Below, in pieces: positions 49,301 to 61,300 of a stretch of 64,000 nucleotides of DNA (positions within the stretch are counted from its first letter, which is position 1; each line of letters opens with the position of its first letter). The position numbers and the translations under genes were made by a program. Under the pieces are notes generated by a model. That model searched no databases, had not been told where the DNA came from, and saw only the letters and a program-made list of their open reading frames with translations. The DNA comes from Notamacropus eugenii (Eukaryota; Chordata; Mammalia; Diprotodontia; Macropodidae), in assembly GCF_028372415.1 (NCBI RefSeq), contig NC_092872.1, positions 8,500,001-8,564,000 on the forward strand. The letters run 5' to 3'.

Positions 49301-52300
49301 TGAGAAATTGTCTCTTCTGTCATAAATTTTCTTCTAAAAGATTAAATATAAAATTATGTATTAAAATTTGGACAGTAATTTTTCAGGATGGAAATATGTT
49401 CACTCTCTTCTGTTTTGTGCCAGTATTTTCTAAATTCTCACTCCCTCACTCCTTTCCCCCCACATATATGTAGTATGTGCATGTGCATATACATACGTAC
49501 ATACATAACCCTCATGCCACAATTATAGAGGACTGTGAATCATAATTTCAAGCCCCAAAGTTTGGTTAATACTGAGGTAGGAAATTGGTAGTATCTGATG
49601 AGGTGAATGTCAGGCCCCTTGTCTGGGCCATGTTTTCTCATTAAGGTGGTCATTTTACTTTGGAGTGATAGTTTTTTTTCTCTTAAAGCAAATGGGGGGT
49701 CATGTTTTAACATGTGGTATGGATTGACATTTATTGCAGAAGCTTCCATTTGGTTTGGGCACTGTATGCACTGTGTATGAACTCTTGCATTTGGGAGGTG
49801 ACAGCAGGTTGGATAAAGCATGAGAAGCCCTCCATTTTCATGCTTTTATTCCCCTTTTTACAATCAGGGACTAAAAATATCAAAAAACCAGCTAACAGAC
49901 AAACTGTTTTATTCCTAAATCTATATTTGGGGATTGGAAAAACAGGGCAAGAGAATAAATAGCTTTTTTTTTTTTTAGTTCAGTTGTATAAGATCTACTT
50001 ATTGTTGTGTCTAGTTTTAGATATTTCCCTCTAATTATACAGTTTGCAGTCAGGTTTTTCATCAGTCAGGCATTATAACTGTCTACATTTTCTTAATGTC
50101 TCTTAAAAGCTTTAGAGAAAAAACGGAGGCTGTCAGCTCCTTCAGAAGACTCGGATTCTTCCTCCAATTCATCCTCCTCTTCAGAATCATCTTCTGACAG
50201 TGAAGCTGAAAATGAGAGAAGCAGAAGAAGAAAACACAAGAGGAGACTCAAAGTAAAACGCTCTAAAAAGAGACGAAAGGAGGAGAGTAGTAAGCCCGAA
50301 GAGCAGAGGGTTAAACAGAGAGGGTAGGTCAGAGCACAGCATAGACTTATTGAAGAAAGTGATGGGCAGGGGCATCATACAGATGACTGTAGTTCAGAAA
50401 ACTGGCGTCACTTGTGGCATCTTTGTTGGCATTAAACTATGTGCAAAATCATCACAGGCACATTTTCTATCAAGATGGAAAATGTCTTCAAGCCTCTGGG
50501 GAGATAATACATGTATTTTGTGTGTCTGGGGAGAGAGTGAGAGTGAACACTTTTTATTTCCATGTACATGGGTGTTTTTTTTTTCACCTGGGTTGGCTTG
50601 ATTTTTTTTTTTTTAGGCAAGGAAATATACATTAAATTTGGCCCTTGGAAGATAAATGACTTGGCTATCTTTTGTGAAACAGCTTTTCTGAAATTTTGTG
50701 ATTACTTATATAATTAATATTATACAGTTAACCTTTCTTAAGTTGGCCATCATTTTAACATTTGACACTTTTTTAAGATTTTTTTCGACATTTCTTATGA
50801 AATATAATTTTATGCTTTTTAATTGGAGACGGTTTTATTTGCTTTATTTAAGTCACTCTGAGAGAAGTGATACAAGTGAAAAAAGAGTGGATTTAAATAC
50901 CAAAAGGGAAAAGCCAGTAGTTCGTCCAGAAGAGATCCCTCCAGTACCTGAAAATCGATTCTTATTAAGGCGAGATATGCCAATTGTCACAGTGGAACCT
51001 GAACCGTAAGTAGAGTGGTTTTTAATCTTGTCTTCTTCTGATGTGGGGATCCCTTCAGCTCATGTTTAATTTATTTCTCTTCTCCCTAGAGAGTGAGAGG
51101 TTAAGATCTTTTAAGAAGAGGCTGTAAGTTCTTAATACTCCAAACAGAGAAAGTAGTGTATATATCTTACTCCATCACAATCATTTTATGTCTGTAGGAA
51201 TGTTCCCTAACCACGTGTTTAAAAAGAAGATTAATAACTAAAAAGCTTTAATAATATTTGAGTTTTGAATCAAATTTAATAGTTGCAAATAACTTGGAAT
51301 TTTAATAGTGTAAAATGAATAAGAATCATGACTTGGAAAATAATTGGTGCCACAGATCCTTTTCTCTTGCCAGTCAGTGACAGTTTCCCTCTGTTGTAAA
51401 AACAAAGTGTTTACATCATTCTGTTACTGATGTTGCACTGACTAATTCAGTTTTCTTAGGGGCATATTTACCTTCACTTAGGCATTTATATTTCTTAAAG
51501 CATTCATTTCTACATCTGCAGTGTCTGTTGTATCTGTCCCCTCCTCTTGGATTGCACAGCAGCCACCCTAGTTCAGGACATCATCTTTTCTCTCCTGGAC
51601 TCTTAGAAAAGAATTATTAGACTGTTAGACCAGCTTCTTAATTGGTCTTCCTGTTTCTTGTTTGTCCTTTTTATATTTGCTTATCTCCTTCCCACAGCCA
51701 CCTGTGTAATCTTTTTATTACGCTACTTTAATTATGTTCCCCTTCTCAGAAACCTATAATAATTTCCTATTGCTTTACCAAAGAAAGCATAAACCCTGAT
51801 CCTGCATGAGAGCCTTCCACAGTGTAGTCCTGATCAATTTTTTCATCCTTATCCCTTCATAAAAGATTTAGTAAGTAGTTTACTTTATGCCCAGTACTGG
51901 AGATACAAATAAAAAAAGTGAGATGGCCTCTGCTGCCTTTAAGCTGCTTACTTTATGTGAGGGGATCAAACTAGAACCAGTAAGGGACCTTTGGGTTAGG
52001 CAGGGATAGGGTTTGTAAGCAGAGCTTTGGGGCATGTCGATTATCAAACCTTTTTCTGTAGTAATGATAATAGCTGATTTTGTTCATTTTCTCTGACAAA
52101 GGATGGAAAGTGAGGTTTGGACTGGGTTGGTTTACTTTTGACAGAGAGTGGACAGCAAGATAGCCTTGCTAGCTAGAGCCTGGTGGAATAAAGCACCATC
52201 TGGAGTGAGCTAGATCTAGAAGACTGAGGTGAGGGAAGGCTCAATTTCTCTCTAATCTAGGACAGAGCAGAGTGGGATTTCTCTGTGTGTATGTGTAGGG

Positions 52301-55300
52301 CTGGAGTGGGGGGTGGGGGGGGCGGTGACAGGACGGGCACATTTAGGGTTAGAGAGCCAGCTCCAGAAGGTTCCTATGACTGCCTGGGATAAAGCCTGTT
52401 CTAGGGCTTCAGGTGAGGATTGCTTTCCCCTCAGTTCAGGGTAGCTCATGTTATCTCTCATCATGCAGTCTGGATTACTGGATCTCTTCCATTCTTATCT
52501 TTCCTTCTCTCACTACGCCTGTCCCCAGTCACAGGTAAAAGTAATGTTTTCTTTAGCAGATTTCTCATGACACATTGGCTAGACCTTTCCTTTGTAGTTT
52601 TCCGACCTTCATTTGTGTCTCAGTTATTTGTGTCCATGTTTCTTGCCCTTCTTCCCTTGCCGGTTAGATGATAAAGTCCTTAAGGAAGGAAACAAGTATT
52701 TGTTAAGTCCCTACTCTGTGCCTGGCCCTCTGTTTCAGACTATTTGTGTCTTATTCATAAAGATATTCTTCTGTCTAGGTCGTACTAGTACATGGTTTGT
52801 ACTTAATAAATGCTTATTCAATTAAACTGAATTGGGGCTAGAATAATTTGTATATCAGCTAACATTCATAGAGCAAACCTGAATGAGAATGTGCACTGTC
52901 GCAAAGTCCATGCTGCATTTCATTCTCCTGTGAGAGGGTAGAACCACCTATTAGGTCCATTAACTTAAAATTGTTTGTAAAATAAGGGAACAGACTATAA
53001 ATGCTGCAAATACAGTCTGACAGAAGGGAAAAACAGCAGTTTATAAGAAGGAATGGGACAGAAGAAGTAGAAAAGATGTATGGCTATTGAGTAGCTGTTT
53101 TCATTTAGGGCTGCTTAGCATAAAGGAAGATAATTAACATTTAGGTAAGTAAAACAACTATTTTTCAATGAAGAAACTGAGATATAAAGGATAATAGATG
53201 TAGAGATATTGAGGAATTTAGTCTATCTAGTTTGATTTTATATGTTACAGATAAGGAAATGAGACCCAGGGAAATTAAGTGACTTGTCCAGTGTCACAAG
53301 ATAGTAGCAGAACTGGCATTTGAACCCAAGTTTTTTTTTTACTCCACATTCAGTGCTTTCCATTGCACCTTGCTGCTTCCACCAGCAGCCCTCGGAAAAG
53401 TGAAAGGATCTTGCCCAGGTTAAATGGCAAAGTCAGGATTTTAACCGAGGTCCTTCAGATTTTAAGCAAAATCCAAAGGTCTTTCTAATAAATAGCAAGG
53501 TACCTATTTTATTATTTTTAACAGTCCAATAACAGATGTTCATTGTAATAAGCCTGAATTTGGAAGAGATGACTTTAAGAAGACAGTGTGTAACGCACTT
53601 TTAAAAGATTTCCATCAAAAACAGTTTAAATAATTCTTGTTTTCAAAGGGATAAGATGCAATTATTTCACCAATTCCAGACTTGCTGGTTATAATGTGTT
53701 ACAGGTCCTACCATGTTCTTAAGATAGAATGTTCAAGAAAGAAAAGTCTTTGTTTTCATTTCTTCATTTTCGTTACTTTTTTCTCCTTTCCCCTAGGAAA
53801 CTTCCTGATGTTGCACCCATTTTAAGTGATCAGAAGCCATCTGTATCAAAATCAGGACGGAAAATTAAAGGGCGGGGCACAATAGTATGTATCTTCTGAG
53901 TTTTCATTTTGCAAGTTATTTTTTTAGATATGAGAACTATTTTAATTTTATAGCTTCAAGAAATATTTGTTAAATGTCCATTATTTTCAGAGCACTAGAC
54001 TAGACCAAGAGAATTCAGATATTAAAATGGATCTATGAATATTGCCTCTAGATGCAGAGCATAATACATATATGCCTGTTTATCTCATGTGTCTGTTATT
54101 CATGTTCTGTAAGTTTGCCACTGTGGAGTCACACAACATGTTAAGAGTCTTCATTTCTTTTGCCATCACTAGAAAGCAGTAGAATTCACAAATTATTTAT
54201 CACTCAGCATATGATTAGTTTTTTCTTTTAATTCTAAATTCCTTTGATAATATTTTTTACTAGCTCTCTTAGGTAATTCCTGGTTTGTCCTGTATGGCAG
54301 CCTGTTCACCATTCACCATGGGCTTCTCCTTCACCCATTGCTTTGTGGGTAATACTCATTCACAGTTTTTTGGAACCTATACTGTTTCATGGTTCAGAGC
54401 CCTACAACTCTGGTAAAATTTAGTATTAAAAGGATTCAGGGAGAAGCTGGAGATATTAAAAATGACTGTGGTTTCTCAAAATCAATACAGCGTGCTGTCT
54501 TCTTTCTTTTCAGTATTGGTACCAATTCATTGTGCCTTTGCAGTATCTGTCTAAGATATAACTAGATCTACGATCTAGATAGAGATAGATATAGATATAC
54601 ACACTGATGGATGAGCTCTGTAATTAATCCATTTAATTGTCTGTCATAGGCTGGTTAATAGTTATCCGTCCACTTGGTTTTTCCTTTTTGAGTAGTTAGG
54701 TCATACTCTCTTGAATGACTATGAATGTCATCTTGGAGCTTTTGCAGTGTTCAAGGCTTGATAAGTTAGCACAGTGTTATTCAGAAACTGGAGTATCTGA
54801 AGTACGTTACCATCTACAGGCAATCCCTTTTGGACTTGGACCAGATAACCTCTGACAATGACGGACATCTTTGGCAGTGATCCATGTCTTGGTTGATATT
54901 GCCTGATATTAATGATCAAAGAGTTATTGAACAAAGTTACCTTCTATTATTATATTAAAAATCCTGTATAATTTTGTTGTGCTCAAGAAACTTTTTGGTC
55001 CTTTCATGTGTCATTTGTTCTACTGAATCAAAGAAGTTTTTTTTTGTAGTTATAATGAACAAGTACAGTGACCATTTGTCTTCTCTAAATCATTTGGTTA
55101 ATTGTGTGGTAGTAAAGATGTGATTTCCTGTGGAATGTTCTTTTCTGATAGCTCATCACAGATTGACTCAGTGTGGGTATGGATTATGTTCATAAAACTG
55201 TTATGTGGATGGAAAAGAAGACATGTAGATTGAGTATTGATGATCTGAGTCATTTGTTTATAGTAATGAAGTTCAAGTTTGGGTTTTTTTTGTCTTGTCT

Positions 55301-58300
55301 TATTCTTCTTTGTCCTCTGGGGCCAAGCTGGACAAGTCTTAATTCCTCTTCATGTGATAGCCTTAGGAGGTATATAAGGTCTACCCTGTGGAAGAACTAG
55401 GATTTATGGTTCAGTCGTTTTCAGTCATGTCCAACTCTTTGTGACCCCATTTGGGGTTTTTTTTGGCAAATATACTGGGGTAGTTTGCCATTTCCTTCTC
55501 TGGTTCATTTTACAGATGAGGAAATTGAGGCAAACAGGGCTAAATGACTTGCCCCAGGGTCACACAGCTAGTAAATGTCTGAGGCCAAATTTGAACTCAG
55601 GAAAATGAGACTTCAGGCCCAGCACTTTATCCACTGTGCCACCGAGCTGCCAAGGATTAGATTAGTGCTAATTGTCCTCAGAGAATGGAAGTATGAAGAA
55701 TGGGAAGACAAAAAAGAGGGGTTGATTTCCCTCTTGAGATAATGAAAAACAATTTAATAGTTATAGTGATTGGATGGCCTTAGAAGTAATGTGAGATCCT
55801 TCTCACTTAAGATCTTAGAGTAAAATTTGGATGACTACTTGTTCAGGAGATTGTAGAGGATGTTCTTGTTCAGGTATTGGGTTCAGCTAAACAGCCTCAG
55901 AGTGCTTTCCTGTAGGCCTTCCTCCAAGTCAGTAAGACTTCCCCACACTTCACAAAGGCATGATTTGTTCATCTTATGTACTTATGTATTGTGATTATAT
56001 TTGTGTCAGACCTTACATCACATTGTGAGATCTTGGATAGAGGGACAGTGTCTTATTTAATCCTTTCTATTTTTTTAAATTTTAACCCAGGGCAGAATTG
56101 AGTGGGGTTATTACTTCTGGATATTATGCTTCTTTTAAGGCAGTCTAATAAGATCCCATTGGCATTTTTGGTGACTTTATCACAATATTAATTCATGTTG
56201 AGCTTTCAAGCTACCAAAAGCAATCTCTTTCAGATAAGCTCTGTTCAGTCATTCCTCTTGTGCCTTTTTCTAATATGAGTGTTATACTTGACTTATCCAA
56301 GCTAAATGTAATTTTGTTCCATTCATCCATATGTTTGGGCACATAAGAGTTTGAGGCTAGACTTGGAGTTGAGAGGGACCTGGATCTAACTGCTGCTTCT
56401 GATACTTACTAAGTAACCATAGACAAGTCACCTATCCTCTCACACTCAGTTCTCTGATCTACACAGTAGGGATCAGAGTACTTTTAAAAATTAGATAACA
56501 TAGACATATGTTGCTTTACAAACTTCAGAGCTCTACATCAAGATGAGGGTTTTTGTTGTTATATAATTTTTGGATTATATAACCCTAGTTGTTATACTAT
56601 CTCTAAGCATTTTGAAATTTGCTATCCCACATTTCAGGATGCCTGTCAGACTATGCTTGATTTTCTTCTCTATCACAAATTTTAAGATAGAATGGTCACT
56701 TCCCCAACAGGTTCCTGTCATTTCTACTTCAGCAGTTCCTCCTTGTTGGTCAGAATCTGGTCCAATTATAGCGACAGTTATCATCCTTTCTTCTAACTTT
56801 TGAATGATGAAATTATCATTACAGCAAGCTAGGAGATGATTTGCTTCTCTGCTCTTGAAATGAACATGTCACACATGTCCAAATAACTGAAATCCTCCAT
56901 TCCTAATTTGTCTTGTGTCAATGTCAGGCTTATGATCTGTTTCCTGTATTACAATCACTATTTCCTTCTGCTGTCTGTGATCTACTTTCACTTCATTGCT
57001 TCTATTTCTCTTCCCATTGAACTTCACCAAATGTTCTCAGTTGTGTCTATTTTCCTCTGATTTCTAGATTCACATGAATATATCTTTTTAGTATATAATG
57101 TTACTCTACTACCTCTTCTCCTTCTAGAACTATATTTGATTTATGGATCTCATCACACCAATCAGTGATATGCATGAAGTCAAATTTGCTTTCTGGCATT
57201 AGGCTTTGTAGTTCATTTTGCTTATCACTATATTTTGTACATAGCACCTGGGACTCTAGGTTTTATTCTTGGTTCCATTTTCTGGATTTGTGTTTTTCTC
57301 CTATAAATTATTGGATATCTGCTGTTTTACCTACATTATAGCTACTTTATACAATCAGCTATTTTCTTTCTGTACTCTTTTCCTTTCAGTTTAAGATGCC
57401 ATATAGTGGTGTGTTTTTTGTTTTCTTTTTTGTTTTTACCATCCCTTGTTAGGGGACTTAAATATTAAGTAGACTTACCTCTTCTGTGAAGGAGGTACTA
57501 TTTGAACTGAATTAGATTGTATTGAAGTATCAGGGATAGAGAACAACAGGACAGATCTATATCCAGTAATGTCTTGTACCAAATTCTACTTAGAAGCAGT
57601 GTTATAGGGAGGAGTTTACTTAGGCTTTAAATCTTATCTTTATTCTTAAAGCGGTATCATACACCACCTCGATCAAGGTCTTGTTCTGAGTCAGATGATG
57701 ATGAAAGCAGTGAAACACCTCCTCACTGGAAGGAAGAAATGCAGAGGTTAAGAGCATACAGACCACCCAGTGGAGAAAAATGGAGTAAAGGAGATAAGTA
57801 AGGGCTTTTATTTTTAAAGGGGTAACCTCAGTACTTGTATGAATGACTTCCATGTCTGGTGTATGATAGGTGCTAGGAGGAATGAAGAATTAGAGACAAC
57901 CCTTTTCAAGATGAGTCACAATCTAAATTAGACTGATACAATGTGAGGTAATTATAGGAATACACACATACAACATATATATATACACACACACACATGT
58001 ACACATACATATATATCTAAACTAAATGAAAGTGAATTAGATAGTTTGGGGTACTCTGAAAATCAAAATATATGTAAAAAATACTGACTTTTTGCTCAGT
58101 TATAGTAACTGTCATAATTTATTTTTGGAAAATTATACAAAAGATTATTCCTTAGGTATCCTTCTCAAGAGCTGTCAGATTTAGTAGCAAATGAGGTTAG
58201 CATGGTACAGTGGAAAGAGTTCTGGACTAGCAGTTCAGAATTTAGGAGAGGTTGAGTTCCAGCCCACTGATTTTGGGCAAGTCATTTTTTCTCTCTGAGT

Positions 58301-61300
58301 CTCACTTTTTTCCTTTGGGAAACGAGAGAGTTGGAGTAGATAATCTCCTAAAATCACTTCCAACTCTGTCATCTGTGGATCAGATTCCTTACTTATAGTG
58401 TAGAGAACCATTAGGACCATAAGATTTACAATTGGAGGAACCTTAGAGTTCCCTATTGTTAGTACTCTCGGCACTGCAAATACTTTGTATTTCTGAAATC
58501 AGGAAGAACCTGAGTTTAAAATCAGCCTAGACACAGGTAGCATGATTGTGGACAATTCATTTAACCTCTGTCTGCCTTGGTTCCCTTATCTGTAAAATGG
58601 GGGTACTGATAGTGCCTACCGACAAGGGTCGTTGTGAGGATCACATGATATAATATTGGTAAAGCATTTTGTAAACTTTAAGGCACTTTCTAAGTTTTGT
58701 TTCCTTTATTATTGTGGATGTGGATGATATATGTGTGTGTGTGTGTGTGTGTGTACATATATATATATATATATATTCATGTTTTTTACTCCCAGTAGAA
58801 TATAAACTCATTGAGGCCAAGGACTGTTTGACTAAGGTGTTACCAGGTGCTGAATAGGTACTCACTCAGTCAATGCTTGAATTGAATAAATAAATAGTAA
58901 AAGGAATAAATACCTAGTTCAACCCACTCATTTTGCTGATGAGGAAAGTAGAGACCAAAGAAGGTAATTGCCCGGGGTGAGAGAGATAATTAGTAGCAGA
59001 GCCAGGATTTGATTGCATGTCCTCTACCTTCAAGTCCAGTTGTATATCCTGTTTAAAAGGGTGGTGGTCTACCCCTTACCTATCTATTTAAGGAATGAGG
59101 CGTTTTCTAGAATGGATGGTCAACATATGCACTTCTGAAACTGCAAAGCAATTCTAAGTGGTAAAATCTCATCTTTGACTCTATTGGCATCTGCTAGTTG
59201 GATCTAAGATAATGCTGAGGCAAATGTGTTCATGGAATTATTCCAGGCATTAAGTATAGTTCTGCTTTGGAGGGAGGGAGGACATGAGTTGATACTATAT
59301 GTAGCATCATAGAAATTAGAGCTCTAAAAGATTTTTGACATTGTTTAGTCCAGGTCTCTCATTTTTTTTTTTTATATGAGGAAATAGACCCAGAGAAGTG
59401 AAGGGATTTGCTCAGTCACATAGGTCAAAAGTTAGTGGAGCCAGGATTCAAATCCAAGAATTCTGAGGTCACATTCTAGAGCTTTTTTCGTTACTCTGTG
59501 TTGTCTTATTGGCATTACTTCTAAGGAAATCCTTAAGTGCTTTTCATTATTTTCTCCATGGCACTAGAGAATCTGTGTGGTTCTTTGATTAAACTATTGC
59601 AAGGGTTTCTTATGGTGCAATGCATGGATTTGGTTGTGAGTAGGGTTGACTGTTTTTTTTGGTGGCAACCTAGAAGTTTTTTTTAAAGAAACATAAAAAT
59701 TCTAGTTAATGAGATGGTACACTGACTTTGTGTTCTTGTTCCTAGGTTAAGTGACCCATGTTCAAGCCGGTGGGATGAAAGAAGCTTGTCTCAGAGATCA
59801 AGATCATGGTCATATAATGGCTATTATTCTGACCTTAGTACAGTAAGACATTCTGACAGTCACCACAAAAAACACAGAAAGGAGAAAAAAGTAAAACATA
59901 AAAAGAAAGCTAAAAAGCAGAAACACTGCAAGAGACACAAACCAACCAAGAAAAAGAAAATTTCTCAACTTTCAAATATTGAGTCTTCTAGATCTTCAGT
60001 CCGGCAAATGAAATCTCCTTGTGATCGAGAAAGGCGATCTCATTCGTCATCATCTTCTCAGCACTCATCTAAGAGAGGCTGGTCTAAGTCTGACAAGGAT
60101 GAGCAAAGCTCTTCAACCCAGTATAGCAGAGATTCTCACTCATACTACCGATCAAAATCCCAGTCCCGTTCATATTCCAAAGGAAGCTCTAGGTCAAGGA
60201 CAGCATCAAAATCCTCATCACTTTCTCAAAGTAGGTCAAAGTCCAGATCCAATTCCAAGTCCAGGTGTCAAAGGACAACATCTAAATCCCCAAGAAGTAC
60301 AACCTCTCGGTTAAATGAAAATAAACCAATCAAAACAGAACCCATCAGAGCAGCAGTGCCACCAAATGACAAGGTTGTTGTGCAGCCAATAGTAGCTGAA
60401 AGTATTCCTGTAATACCTTTAAGTGATAGTCCTCCACCTTCACGATGGAAACCTGGACAGAAACCTTGGAAGCCCTCTTATGAACGAATTCAAGAAATGA
60501 AGGCTAAGACAACCCATTTACTTCCTCCCCCAAACACGTACAGTTTAACAAATGTCAAAGAGCCCAGTATTTCATCCTCTTATCGTAAGAGGGAAAAGAG
60601 TTCAGATAGTGATTGGAGTGGTTATTCCAAATATCATAGTGATAGAAGTTCAGAGAGCTCACCAAGATCAAGAAGCAGATCTTCCAGAAGTAGGTCTTAT
60701 TCGAGATCATACACAAGATCAAGGAGTCCAGGTAGCTCGCATTCAAGGTCTCAGTCTCTATCAACGCTAAGATCTCATTCACGAGGCAAATACAGTGATA
60801 GATCTAGATATAGTAGGTCATCTTCATATTCTGTTAGCAGTGATGATGGAAGACGAACTAAAAGAAAATCGAGAGCCGATGAGAAGAAGAGCTCAAAGAA
60901 TTCAAAGAAAAGGCAGGTCTGTAGCTCTGAAAGAACACTTAACAATAAGTATGCCAAAAGTGGAGAGGAGTCTTCATGCATGAGAAAAGATAGTGAAAGC
61001 AAGTCATCTTTAGACTACTCTTCAGATAGTGAACAATCATTTGTGAAAGTTACGCAGCCAAACCTGGAAAGAGAGAAGAAACATGGTCAAGGAGAAGGCA
61101 CTAATAATAAAAAACAGGAAAAAAGTTCATCTAATAACAGAGATGAAGAGAAATCAAAGTCTGAATGGGACAGTGATCATTCCAAAAGGAAGATATTGAA
61201 TGAGAGTTTCTCTGACCATCTTCTCAATGGAGAAAAATCCAAAAGGAAAAATTATGCTGGCAGCAGATGGGACTCTGAGTCAAATTCAGAGAGAGAAGTA

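Noticed and set aside
59786..59788. TTG at 59786 as a possible translation start of the 957-codon frame
   Set aside because: The frame is open upstream to the splice acceptor at 59745 and joins exon 12 in phase; the TTG is an internal leucine.
60021..60314. Overlapping frames inside NKTR exon 13 on both strands
   Set aside because: Shadows of the serine- and arginine-rich main frame, which is confirmed by the human protein.
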